DNA of 19,272 nt from assembly GCA_014874425.1 (NCBI GenBank), contig JACWAG010000167.1, positions 1 through 19,272 on the forward strand. The letters are read 5' to 3'. This stretch comes from Syntrophaceae bacterium (GTDB lineage Bacteria; Desulfobacterota; Desulfomonilia; Desulfomonilales; Desulfomonilaceae). The stretch's first letter is position 1. Every line of letters begins with the position of its first letter. Position numbers and translations under genes: made by a program. Below, in pieces: positions 1-6,981 of the stretch. Below the pieces are notes generated by a model, which saw only the letters and a program-made list of their open reading frames with translations, was not told the DNA's origin and ran no database searches.

Positions 1-673
1 AGCAAAAGTTGACTGGACTATGCCGTCTTTTGACGGGTGGGACAATAGCAATATGGCAATGTTTTCGGGCGATTTTGAAACTATGGGCCGTGTAGAAAGA
101 TATCACCATGAGGCCGCTCTAAAGTTGAAGGCGCGAAGGATTGTCATGGGAGAATGTGGACACGCTTTCAGGGGGGCGGCATACGATGGACCAAGATGGT
201 TAGGCTGGCGTCAACCCCCAATCCCTCTTATTCATGCTGTTGACTTTTATCATGAGCTGATCGCAACAGGCAAAATAAAGATCGCCAAGAAATATAAGAC
301 CCCTGTCACTGTACAGGAACCGTGCAACATCGTTAGAGGCAGGGGCTTGGGACAGAAACTCAGAGAAATAATTGCGGCCACATGTGAGGATTTTAGGCCT
401 CCAGAACCCGATTTCGAGCACAACTATTGTTGTGGCGCTGGTGGTGGAGTTATTAACTGCGGACCTCCATGGAAAACATCTCGAGTTAAGGGAAACCGAG
501 TTAAGGCTAAACAGTTAGCCAACACTAAGGCCCAAATAATCATCACGCCATGCCACAATTGTCACAGCGGCATCGAGGACATCATCAGTGGTTACAAGCT
601 GGGCATGCACGTGAAGTTCTTTAGCGAGATACTTATGGAAGTAATGGAAATCCCGGAGGAACTGAAAGCTTAA
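1..673 (+). CDS. hmcF: HmcF/DsrK-like CCG-domain Fe-S protein, C-terminal part (5' truncated by window)
   Basis: The reading frame is open from the first base (codon GCA at 2-4) with no start signal at the first Met (position 20), so this is the C-terminal half of a longer protein. The visible part has a CCG (cysteine-rich) domain as in HdrD, DsrK, TmcB and HmcF: Cys in MGECGHAF, then EPCN, NYCCGAGGG and TPCHNCHSG. In HdrD-type proteins these Cys residues bind a special [4Fe-4S] cluster that handles thiol/disulfide chemistry on the cytoplasmic side. It lies 51 bp ahead of a 16-heme cytochrome and shares the operon with HmcB/HmcC-like proteins, so HmcF is the best name; DsrK or TmcB is the alternative. 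The N-terminal ferredoxin part expected of the family would be upstream. The family call is firm, the exact paralogue is inferred. Confidence 0.8.
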   Translation, partial: AKVDWTMPSFDGWDNSNMAMFSGDFETMGRVERYHHEAALKLKARRIVMGECGHAFRGAAYDGPRWLGWRQPPIPLIHAVDFYHELIATGKIKIAKKYKTPVTVQEPCNIVRGRGLGQKLREIIAATCEDFRPPEPDFEHNYCCGAGGGVINCGPPWKTSRVKGNRVKAKQLANTKAQIIITPCHNCHSGIEDIISGYKLGMHVKFFSEILMEVMEIPEELKA

Positions 674-674
674 C

Positions 675-697
675 TGGTGAACGCGTTCCATTCACCA
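675..697 (+). repeat. Intercistronic hairpin between hmcF-like and hmcA-like genes
   Basis: TGGTGAA (675-681) pairs with TTCACCA (691-697), a perfect 7-bp stem with a 9-nt loop, starting just after the hmcF-like stop codon. The loop side also contains the palindrome GAACGCGTTC. No U-tract follows, so it is more likely an mRNA processing or stability element than a terminator. Its function is inferred only. Confidence 0.4.
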
Positions 698-724
698 AAT
701 GCCCGAGGAAAAGGGAGTGGATAC

Positions 725-2524
725 ATGAGTAGGAGAAACCTGAAAATAGCCTTAGTTATGCTCACGATTGGAGCCTCGATCTTTATCGGAGGGACAAGAA
801 ATATCCACTCCATGTCTCCGGAAATCGATGGCCCTAAACAGACGCTGAGCACGCCTATAATCATCGACCACAAGGGCAAGGCCGCCAAGTTGGATCGTGC
901 TCCGGTAGTCTTTGATCACGATACACATACCAAAGTCCTCCTCAAAGACAATCCAGACAACTGCGCATTGTGCCATGTACTCAAAGAAAAGGATCCATCT
1001 TTTGGGATGTCCGAAGTCCGAGTATTCAAGTTCCCGAAGAAGGCTGTCGACATGAACGACAAGGCCGCCATCATGTACGGCTACCATAACGAGTGTATAA
1101 GCTGCCACAAAAAGATGCGATCAGAAGGTAAAAAGGGTGGGCCTGAAATTGGTATGTGCGGCAAATGTCATAATCGGAAGGCCAAACCGCGAAAAATCTC
1201 GTGGTCCTGGAAGCCGATATTCAATTACAAGGACCACGCAAAGCACGTCGAGACAGTCAATAAGCTTCAGGACCCTACCAGCTTTAATACTGCGGGTAAT
1301 GTTCCAGTAGAAGGAACGTTAAAAGAAACTAACAAGAATTGTATGATCTGCCATCATGTTTATGACGAAAAACTGAAAAAGCTCTACTACAAGAATGACA
1401 CGGAGAATGAGTGTTCGGCCTGTCACAAATCGATTAGTCAAAAAGGTGTTCGCTCCATTGCGGAAGTATCCCATGCCGCTTGCATAGGGTGTCACATGAA
1501 GGTGGCCGAAATAATCTCAAAAGACCCTAATGCTCTTTTTCAAAATGATAAATCCAAGGCGCAGAAGAAAAAAGCGGGGCCAACAGATTGCAAAGGCTGT
1601 CATGGAGAACACAAAACTATTCCTCTCAAGGAAATAGCTGCCATACCACGTTTAGAACGTGGTCAGAAAGACATTATGGACCTTCCTGCTCTTGAAAAAT
1701 CTGAAACTAAAAGCGCTCCCAGTTCCGGCTCGAGGATGCTAGCTGTCCCCTTTAATCACAAATCTCATGAACCAAGGGTCCAGTTCTGCAACTCGTGTCA
1801 TCATTACTCATTAGAGAAATGCGCCAACTGCCATACAACAACTGGAGATTTAGCCAAGGGAGGGGGAATCACCTATGAACGGGCGTTCCACCTTGCTACA
1901 GCTAAGGAATCATGTGCGGGGTGCCATGTAACGGTCATGAAGACAGACAAATGCGCCGGATGTCATCAGTGGATTCCTGCAGAGCTACCCAAATCTTCTT
2001 GTCCTGTTTGCCACGCGGGGCCATCAGGCGGCAAACTCGCTGAACTCCCACACATTACACTCACTACGGACAAGGAGAAGTTTCCGGAAAAGGTTGTAAT
2101 AAAAAGCCTAGAGAAAGAATTTCAGCCGGTTGATTTTGCTCATAGCAAAATAGCGAACAAGCTCAACTCCATTAGCAACGATAGCACGCTGGCAAGTACT
2201 TTTCACGCTACACAAGGTGAAATGGCCATCTGTTCAGGTTGCCATCACCGGGTCAAATTCAGCAAGAATCAACCCGCCAAATTTCCACCCTGCGCTACTT
2301 GTCACAGTCGCGCATTTGACCCTAGGGATCCTGGCCGGTTGGGACTTCTGGGGGCGTACCATCGCCAATGCATCGGATGTCACGAGGCCATGCACGGGAA
2401 ACCATTAGCTCTGGAATGCGTCAAATGCCATGCCGAAAAAAAAGGCGTGAAAACAGACCAGTTGATACCCCCGCTTGAAGTTAATGGTAGCCACGCTGGC
2501 GCCCCGGTTCATAAAGGAGAATAA
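725..2524 (+). CDS. hmcA: 16-heme high-molecular-weight cytochrome c, HmcA-like
   Basis: Periplasmic multiheme cytochrome that in the Hmc complex takes electrons from or gives electrons to tetraheme cytochrome c3 and passes them to the membrane subunits. I count exactly 16 CxxCH motifs (CALCH, CISCH, CGKCH, CMICH, CSACH, CIGCH, CKGCH, CNSCH, CANCH, CAGCH twice, CPVCH, CSGCH, CATCH, CIGCH, CVKCH), the number known for HmcA of Desulfovibrio. The start at ATG 725 follows AAGGGAG and gives 599 residues beginning MSRRNLKIALVML, a Sec-type signal or membrane anchor. An in-frame GTG at 677 would add 16 residues without a good ribosome site. Several motifs are CxxCHH, as seen where neighbouring hemes share His ligands. 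It is somewhat longer than the Desulfovibrio protein (about 545 residues from memory). The adjacent hmcD/B/C-like genes support the assignment. Confidence 0.9.
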   Translation: MSRRNLKIALVMLTIGASIFIGGTRNIHSMSPEIDGPKQTLSTPIIIDHKGKAAKLDRAPVVFDHDTHTKVLLKDNPDNCALCHVLKEKDPSFGMSEVRVFKFPKKAVDMNDKAAIMYGYHNECISCHKKMRSEGKKGGPEIGMCGKCHNRKAKPRKISWSWKPIFNYKDHAKHVETVNKLQDPTSFNTAGNVPVEGTLKETNKNCMICHHVYDEKLKKLYYKNDTENECSACHKSISQKGVRSIAEVSHAACIGCHMKVAEIISKDPNALFQNDKSKAQKKKAGPTDCKGCHGEHKTIPLKEIAAIPRLERGQKDIMDLPALEKSETKSAPSSGSRMLAVPFNHKSHEPRVQFCNSCHHYSLEKCANCHTTTGDLAKGGGITYERAFHLATAKESCAGCHVTVMKTDKCAGCHQWIPAELPKSSCPVCHAGPSGGKLAELPHITLTTDKEKFPEKVVIKSLEKEFQPVDFAHSKIANKLNSISNDSTLASTFHATQGEMAICSGCHHRVKFSKNQPAKFPPCATCHSRAFDPRDPGRLGLLGAYHRQCIGCHEAMHGKPLALECVKCHAEKKGVKTDQLIPPLEVNGSHAGAPVHKGE

Positions 2525-2525
2525 A

Positions 2526-2648
2526 ATGCCACAAACTCTACTTGATTTGTACTCACTGACCAAGGGAACCGAATACATAGTTATCGGCGTATATCTTTTG
2601 CTCTTCATCTCTTTTTGGAGATTTCTCACATACAAAGACAAGCACTGA
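2526..2648 (+). CDS. hmcD: HmcD-like 40-residue single-span membrane peptide
   Basis: Short ORF of 40 codons one base after the hmcA stop, with a strong ribosome site (AAAGGAG at 2513-2519, 6 nt before ATG). The product starts MPQTLLDLYSLTKGTEY and continues into one hydrophobic stretch (about residues 17-33), ending in a basic tail RFLTYKDKH. Desulfovibrio hmcD encodes a comparable ~5.8-kDa membrane peptide of the Hmc complex, and Tmc complexes also have a small membrane subunit. Size, single span, spacing and operon position make it a real gene; the name HmcD rests on context and general resemblance rather than a detailed alignment. It probably stabilises or connects the membrane module. 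It lies between hmcA and hmcB here, unlike D. vulgaris, where hmcD follows hmcC. Confidence 0.75.
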   Translation: MPQTLLDLYSLTKGTEYIVIGVYLLLFISFWRFLTYKDKH

Positions 2649-2703
2649 AGGGTTCACTGAGCGTTGCCCAAGAAAAGCGGAACCAAAAAGGAGATGGTTA
2701 ATT

Positions 2704-3642
2704 ATGGATACAAGTAGAAGACAATTTATGAAGGCCGTAGCTGGTCTTGGTCTATCAGCAACACTCGGCGGCGCCGGTATAGCCAGGGCTGACACCCATG
2801 AACTTCCTGGATTACCAAACCAGTTTGGTGTCCTGGTAGATACAACTGTGTGTATTGGATGCCGCAGGTGCGAATGGGCATGTAAGGAATGGAACAAATT
2901 GCCCAACCAGATGGATCTGAAAGAATACCAAAAGGATCAGAATGTATTCCAAGCTTTTAGGCGCACTAGCGCAGACACATACACAGTAGTAAACCGTTTT
3001 GAAAACCCAAGGGACCCGTCCAAACCTATTTATGTAAAGAAACAATGTATGCATTGCTATGAGCCGGCTTGCGCATCCTCCTGTTTTGTTCAAGCTTTCA
3101 CCAAAAGACAGATTGGAGCGGTGACTTATAATCCAGCAGTTTGTGTAGGTTGTCGATATTGTATGGCAGCGTGTCCATTTGAGATTCCGGCTTATCAATA
3201 TTACAACCCTTGGACTCCACAAGTTACTAAATGCACATTTTGTTTTGACAGGATTTCAACGGACGGAGGAGTTCCTGCTTGCGTTGCAATATGTCCGGTT
3301 GAGACCATGACGTTTGGCAAACGAACCGACCTCATTGATTTGGCCCACAAGAAAATCAGGGACAATCCTGGAAGATATGTAAACCATCTGTATGGCGAAA
3401 ATGAAGTAGGTGGCACGAGTTGGATGTACCTATCCGCTGTTCCCTTCAACAAAATTGGATTTAGGACGGATTTGGGTACCACTCCTATACCGACCTTATC
3501 GAAGGCGTTTCTTTCCGTCGCGTCTCCAATGTACATAGTTTTCCCCGCTCTAGCCGTAGGTTTATACACTTTTGCCAAACGCCGTGAATCCGTTTGCAAA
3601 GATGAAATTACCGAGGCGTTAAAAAAGAAGGAGGGCAAATAA
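2704..3642 (+). CDS. hmcB: Tat-exported four-[4Fe-4S] ferredoxin subunit, HmcB/DsrO-like
   Basis: Electron-transfer subunit on the periplasmic face of the membrane complex, linking the cytochrome to the NrfD-type subunit. It opens with a twin-arginine signal (SRRQFMK at 4-10, then a hydrophobic stretch to about 27). Four cluster-binding Cys groups follow: C50/53/56/60, C115/118/123/127, C147/150/153/157 and C177/180/193/197, the pattern of the DmsB/NrfC/HmcB family. A hydrophobic segment at about 266-290, followed by AKRRE, is a C-terminal membrane anchor, a feature described for HmcB and DsrO. AAGGAG lies about 10 nt before the ATG. Its stop overlaps the start of the next gene by one base. 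The family is certain; HmcB rather than DsrO or QrcC follows from the 16-heme neighbour. Confidence 0.88.
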   Translation: MDTSRRQFMKAVAGLGLSATLGGAGIARADTHELPGLPNQFGVLVDTTVCIGCRRCEWACKEWNKLPNQMDLKEYQKDQNVFQAFRRTSADTYTVVNRFENPRDPSKPIYVKKQCMHCYEPACASSCFVQAFTKRQIGAVTYNPAVCVGCRYCMAACPFEIPAYQYYNPWTPQVTKCTFCFDRISTDGGVPACVAICPVETMTFGKRTDLIDLAHKKIRDNPGRYVNHLYGENEVGGTSWMYLSAVPFNKIGFRTDLGTTPIPTLSKAFLSVASPMYIVFPALAVGLYTFAKRRESVCKDEITEALKKKEGK

Positions 3643-4871
3643 TGGAAGCAAAAGTTGAGATCGTACAACCCTCCTGGGTTGAAGAACAGCTCCTATTGGG
3701 AATGAACTGGCGAGACTATTTCAAAAGTAATCTCACTCCGTTTAACGCGGTAATGGCAATTATCTTGGCCATAGGAATTCCCGTCATGGTTTATAGGATT
3801 TTCTTCGGCCTTGGTCCTTCAACTAACCTCTCAGATTACAATCCATGGGGGTTATGGATCGGGTTTGATATGTTGGCTGGAATCTCAGTAGCTTCTGGAG
3901 GTTTTTGTATTGCAACGGCAGTTCATATTATGGGTATGAAAGAGTACGAATCTATGGTCCGTCCTGCCCTGGTCGCAGGTACACTTGGTTATTTGTTCGC
4001 TGTCATAGGTCTCCTGTTTGACCTTGGAAGATATTACCGCGTATATTTCCCGTTTTTTGTGTCTCCGGGACCGAATTCTATTCTCTTCCTGGTAGCGCTT
4101 TCGGTAGCATTGTATCTTCACTGCCAATTTTTTGAGTGGTGTCCTGCAATATTTGAGTGGCTAAACTTGAGAAAACTTCGCCGATGGTGGATAAAAGGGA
4201 CTCTTGGGTTCTCGATTGCCGGACTACTCTTAACCACAGGGCATCAGTCTGCTCTCGGGTCTCTGTTTCTTCTTATGCCCAGCAAAGTCCATCCTCTTTG
4301 GTATTCCGATTATCTTTCCATACTTTTTTATGTTTCCGCTATTTACGGTGGAATCACTATGGTAATAATTGAAAGTATGATATCTCATCGAGTGTTCGCC
4401 GACCAACTCCACGGCGACGACCCTGGTCGCTTTGACAGGCTGACTTTGGGCCTCGGGAAGGCCGCCGCTGTGGTGCTTTTTGCTTACCTGGGTTTAAAAG
4501 TTCTAGATCTGGCGCACGGTTACAAATGGAGTTATTTGGCGACACCTTACGGATATTGGTATTTGTTCGAAGTTTTGGGATTTGTTGGTATCCCGGCATT
4601 GGTGATGATTTACGCGGTTCAGAACAGCAGGCCCGTTATGGTGCGAGGCGCCGCCATTGCGGCAGCGGTTGGTGTCCTTCTCAATCGGGTGGACATAACT
4701 ATTGTGGCTTTCAATTGGCACTTACCATGGGAATATAGATACGTCCCAAGCTGGATGGAGGTAGTCATAACAATAACCATTATATCGATCGGTTTGCTGA
4801 CTTTTCGTTTTATTGTAAACCGTATGCCTATTTTGCATGAACACCCGAATTTTGAACCGGAACACCTCTAA
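3642..4871 (+). CDS. hmcC: NrfD-family integral membrane subunit, HmcC-like
   Basis: Polytopic membrane protein of 409 residues with about ten hydrophobic segments. It belongs to the NrfD/PsrC/HmcC/DsrP family, which holds a quinone site without heme and works with an HmcB-type ferredoxin. Charged and polar residues between the spans (for example SDYNPWGLWIGFD and LLFDLGRYYR) are typical of this family. Its ATG overlaps the hmcB stop (TAATG), so translation is probably coupled. The window shows no NarI-like cytochrome b gene (HmcE), which may lie upstream of the window with the missing part of hmcF. Expected role: exchange of electrons between periplasmic Fe-S/heme subunits and menaquinone. 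Confidence 0.88.
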   Translation: MEAKVEIVQPSWVEEQLLLGMNWRDYFKSNLTPFNAVMAIILAIGIPVMVYRIFFGLGPSTNLSDYNPWGLWIGFDMLAGISVASGGFCIATAVHIMGMKEYESMVRPALVAGTLGYLFAVIGLLFDLGRYYRVYFPFFVSPGPNSILFLVALSVALYLHCQFFEWCPAIFEWLNLRKLRRWWIKGTLGFSIAGLLLTTGHQSALGSLFLLMPSKVHPLWYSDYLSILFYVSAIYGGITMVIIESMISHRVFADQLHGDDPGRFDRLTLGLGKAAAVVLFAYLGLKVLDLAHGYKWSYLATPYGYWYLFEVLGFVGIPALVMIYAVQNSRPVMVRGAAIAAAVGVLLNRVDITIVAFNWHLPWEYRYVPSWMEVVITITIISIGLLTFRFIVNRMPILHEHPNFEPEHL

Positions 4872-4882
4872 ATGATGTTTTC

Positions 4883-4888
4883 GGAGGA
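4883..4888 (+). promoter_or_regulatory. Ribosome site fixing the response-regulator start
   Basis: GGAGGA, 7 nt before ATG 4896. In-frame ATGs at 4872 and 4875 directly abut the hmcC stop and lie upstream of this site, so the later ATG is preferred. Confidence 0.75.
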
Positions 4889-4895
4889 GTCTTCC

Positions 4896-5249
4896 ATGCC
4901 CAAGAAAATTCTAGTAGTGGACGATGAACCTCATTTGGTGAAATACCTGACCACGTTTCTTGAAGATTCGGGTTACGTCACCTGCTCCGCCTCGAATGGT
5001 GAAGAGGCGTTTGAGGTCTTGAAGAGAGAGAAACCTGACCTGGTCACATTAGACCTGCAAATGCCTAATGAAACCGGTACTCGGTTTTACCGTAACATGA
5101 CAAAAGATAAGTCATTCAAAACTTTACCGGTTATAATTATTAGTGGCCTCCCAGGAAGACATTTGGCTGTATCTAAACCATTCGCCGTCTTTGATAAGCC
5201 CATTGACAGGGACGCCTTGCTGGTCGAGATCAAGAAGGCCATAGGGTGA
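4896..5249 (+). CDS. Single-domain response regulator (CheY-like, Rrf1 position)
   Basis: A 117-residue receiver domain with no output domain. The acidic pair is at D9/D10 (VVDDEP), the phosphoacceptor is D53 (TLDLQMP), S83 sits in IISG and the conserved lysine is K101 (FDKP), so all catalytic positions are present. It starts 24 bp after hmcC and is probably in the same transcript. In D. vulgaris the hmc operon is followed by rrf1, also a response regulator, and this gene takes the same place. Without a DNA-binding domain it must act through another protein, either in a phosphorelay or as a partner of the histidine kinase 148 bp downstream. A regulatory link to hmc expression is inferred from position. 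Confidence 0.9.
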   Translation: MPKKILVVDDEPHLVKYLTTFLEDSGYVTCSASNGEEAFEVLKREKPDLVTLDLQMPNETGTRFYRNMTKDKSFKTLPVIIISGLPGRHLAVSKPFAVFDKPIDRDALLVEIKKAIG

Positions 5250-5275
5250 GGCAAAAATGGGGGAAATGGCTATTT

Positions 5276-5296
5276 AGTTAATTTATTATATTAACT
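5276..5296 (+). repeat. AT-rich inverted repeat downstream of the response regulator
   Basis: AGTTAAT (5276-5282) and ATTAACT (5290-5296) form a perfect 7-bp inverted repeat around TTATTAT. It lies in the 148-bp gap between the response regulator and the kinase. It could be an operator or a weak terminator; the stem is too AT-rich to be a convincing terminator. Confidence 0.35.
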
Positions 5297-5357
5297 TTCC
5301 ACACGAATTTAGTCCAGATTTGTTATCGACATAGACTTCCAGGGGGACTGGTCTACC

Positions 5358-5379
5358 AAACCGATCCCCTGTTCGGTTT
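5358..5379 (+). repeat. Hairpin in the leader of the histidine kinase gene
   Basis: AAACCGA (5358-5364) and TCGGTTT (5373-5379) form a perfect 7-bp stem with an 8-nt loop, ending in TTTT at 5377-5380, just 18 bp before the kinase ATG. A competing stem is CAGGGG (5340-5345) with CCCCTG (5366-5371), whose second arm is the loop of the first. The two cannot form together, which would suit attenuation or a start-site operator; this is inference. Confidence 0.35.
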
Positions 5380-5397
5380 TGAGGACGAAGAGTTAAA

Positions 5398-6465
5398 ATG
5401 TCGGATCTTCCCAACTATGACTGGAAACGCATGCTCGACGCTCTGCCCTGTTACGTAACGCTTCAGGACCGAGGACTCAGAATTTTGTGGAGCAATAATC
5501 TTCATCGTCAGCATTTTGGTTCACCCAAAGAAAAGACTTGCCGGAAAATTTATAAGATTTCAGCATCACAATGCTCTGAATGCATTGTAAAGAAAACGTT
5601 TGAAGATGGAAAAATCCATAGCCGGGAATTGCTATTAACCCCGAGGAACCAGCCCCGGGTCAGCGTAATAGCTCATTCATCCCCTTTCTATGACGAACTT
5701 AACAGATTGGTTGGGGTGATAGTGACTTCAGTCAACATTACTTCTGTTAAGGAGATTCAAAAACAGCTTATAATGGTGGGACAAACCGTAGCGGGGATGG
5801 CGCATAGTATCAAAAACATAATGATGGGACTTGATGGTGGGATATATATAGTCAACAGCGGAATTAAGATAAATGATCAGAAGGAGATCAAGGATGGTTG
5901 GGAAATAGTTTTACTGAATTTTGAAAAACTGTCTCATCTGGTCAAAGATATACTTTATTGTTCGCGTGAGAGAGAACCCAATTTTAAACTGATAAATCCT
6001 AACACTGTTGTAACGGAAGTATTCAATCTGTTTAAAGACTTAGCCGCTAGGTACTCAATAGAGATACGTCTCGACCTGGATCCTACTCTGGAACTGGCCG
6101 TTGTGGACCCGGAAGGACTCCATACAGTTTTAACCAACCTGGTAACTAATGCTATGGATGCCTGCAAGATGGACTTGTGGAAAGACACTCATTTGCTCGA
6201 GATTCGTACTCGAAAGGGGTTAGACGGTTCAGTCATCATCGAGGTAGCCGACAACGGGTTGGGTATTGACAAAGATCTCAAACACCATGTTTTCGAGGAC
6301 TTCTTTACCTCCAAAGGAGACAAGGGTACAGGCCTTGGACTCATGGTGACTCAGAAGATAATGAAAGAACACGGTGGAAACATTACATTCCGGTCTCGGC
6401 CTTCGCAAGGAACCACTTTTGTGGCTACTTTTCCACACAGGGACCTTGAATCTAACCATTCTTAG
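5398..6465 (+). CDS. PAS-domain sensor histidine kinase (NtrB-like)
   Basis: A soluble 355-residue kinase with no membrane segment. A PAS-like domain covers about residues 8-115, followed by a dimerisation/phosphoacceptor region with H136 in GMAHSIKNI (NtrB-like) and an HATPase domain: N-box NLVTNAMDA (N251), G1 box DNGLGI (D285), F-box FEDFFTSKGDKG and G2 box TGLGL (311-315). All catalytic motifs look intact. The PAS domain carries C48, C59 and C62 (CSEC), a spacing that could bind metal or a cofactor or sense redox state. The nearest partner is the single-domain response regulator just upstream. D. vulgaris has the repressor gene rrf2 at this place instead. GAGG at 5381 is a distant ribosome site. 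The actual signal and target are unknown. Confidence 0.88.
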   Translation: MSDLPNYDWKRMLDALPCYVTLQDRGLRILWSNNLHRQHFGSPKEKTCRKIYKISASQCSECIVKKTFEDGKIHSRELLLTPRNQPRVSVIAHSSPFYDELNRLVGVIVTSVNITSVKEIQKQLIMVGQTVAGMAHSIKNIMMGLDGGIYIVNSGIKINDQKEIKDGWEIVLLNFEKLSHLVKDILYCSREREPNFKLINPNTVVTEVFNLFKDLAARYSIEIRLDLDPTLELAVVDPEGLHTVLTNLVTNAMDACKMDLWKDTHLLEIRTRKGLDGSVIIEVADNGLGIDKDLKHHVFEDFFTSKGDKGTGLGLMVTQKIMKEHGGNITFRSRPSQGTTFVATFPHRDLESNHS

Positions 6466-6492
6466 TTATTTCAAAATATTGAATAGGGCGGG

Positions 6493-6517
6493 GTCCGGCG
6501 CTCATGGAGCGCCGGAC
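6493..6517. terminator. Strong GC-rich hairpin between convergent genes, possible bidirectional terminator
   Basis: GTCCGGCGCTC (6493-6503) and GAGCGCCGGAC (6507-6517) form a perfect 11-bp stem with a 3-nt loop, 27 bp after the kinase stop and 10 bp from the stop of the convergent Cys-rich gene. Neither strand has a U-tract after the stem (GAAAAATGGG on +, CCCGCCC on -), so it is not a textbook intrinsic terminator. It may act with a factor or protect 3' ends. Confidence 0.55.
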
Positions 6518-6527
6518 GAAAAATGGG

Positions 6528-6815
6528 CTATTTCTTTGCGGCCGCGGCTCGTTTGGACGCTTTCAAAGGGTTGATTTTCTGAGCTTCTTCAACCTTCTTT
6601 TTTTCAAGGTGCGTTGCGAAATTACAATCGCCATTCCCCCATTTGGTAGCAGGTGTGGCTGCTACCAGACAGTAAATGCCGTCCTCGAAGCTTGATGTTC
6701 TATTGCATCCCTGGCATTTATCAACGACGGTGAGACAGCGTCCGCCAGTGAAGCCACAACCTTTTTTTGTCATGAACGAACAATTAATGCCTTTTCTAAC
6801 AGTATCGCAGTGCAT
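6528..6815 (-). CDS. PxxKW-family small cysteine-rich protein
   Basis: A 95-residue protein with eight Cys (C3, C12, C20, C27, C34, C37, C49, C64) in its first two thirds, and a Lys/Ala-rich tail (KINPLKASKRAAAAKK). The segment PATKWGNGDCNF (55-66) matches the PxxKW signature of a small Cys-rich family that I recall as common in Desulfobacterota and whose function is not known. The Cys spacing suggests metal or Fe-S binding. The chosen ATG (6813-6815) has GGAGG eight bases upstream (6824-6828); an in-frame ATG 13 codons earlier lacks such a site and would add MFEKSKLPPEDRN, which does not look like the family start. It is transcribed alone, convergent with the kinase gene. Confidence 0.75.
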   Translation of the reverse strand: MHCDTVRKGINCSFMTKKGCGFTGGRCLTVVDKCQGCNRTSSFEDGIYCLVAATPATKWGNGDCNFATHLEKKKVEEAQKINPLKASKRAAAAKK

Positions 6816-6877
6816 ATTTCGATCCTCCGGTGGAAGTTTGGACTTTTCAAACAAGCAAGTTCACACTAAAATTTTAG

Positions 6878-6906
6878 ATTTTACAAACAAATGAGTGTAC
6901 ATACAA
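6878..6906 (-). promoter_or_regulatory. Possible promoter of the PxxKW gene
   Basis: On the minus strand TTGTAT (6901-6906), a 17-nt spacer and TAAAAT (6878-6883) lie about 60 bp before the ATG. The -10 matches consensus at five of six bases, the -35 at three. A perfect palindrome CTAAAATTTTAG (6866-6877) lies directly downstream at the expected start of transcription and could be an operator. The rest of the 6829-6981 gap holds nothing I can name. Confidence 0.3.
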
Positions 6907-6981
6907 GCTCAAAGTTCCCAAAATAATTCGGGCCCTGAAAATTTCTCATCAAATTGAGCTATTGGTCCCGTCAACCTCTTT

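Noticed and set aside
677..724. GTG start at 677 for the cytochrome
   Set aside because: It adds 16 polar residues before the signal peptide and lies within the hairpin after the previous stop; ATG 725 has AAGGGAG at proper distance.
752..1108. Minus-strand ORF of 118 codons inside hmcA
   Set aside because: Lies entirely antisense to the heme-binding region, no ribosome site or recognisable protein; a shadow of the real gene.
2651..2684. Hairpin GGTTC/GAACC between hmcD and hmcB
   Set aside because: Only 5 bp with a 24-nt loop; likely chance.
1..4871. DsrMKJOP complex
   Set aside because: DsrJ is a triheme cytochrome; here the cytochrome has 16 heme motifs and a small HmcD-like peptide follows. 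The first gene alone could be DsrK-like.
6855..6981. Intrinsic terminator for the por-fusion operon
   Set aside because: No stem with a following U-tract on the minus strand after 6982; only short A/T-rich pairings.
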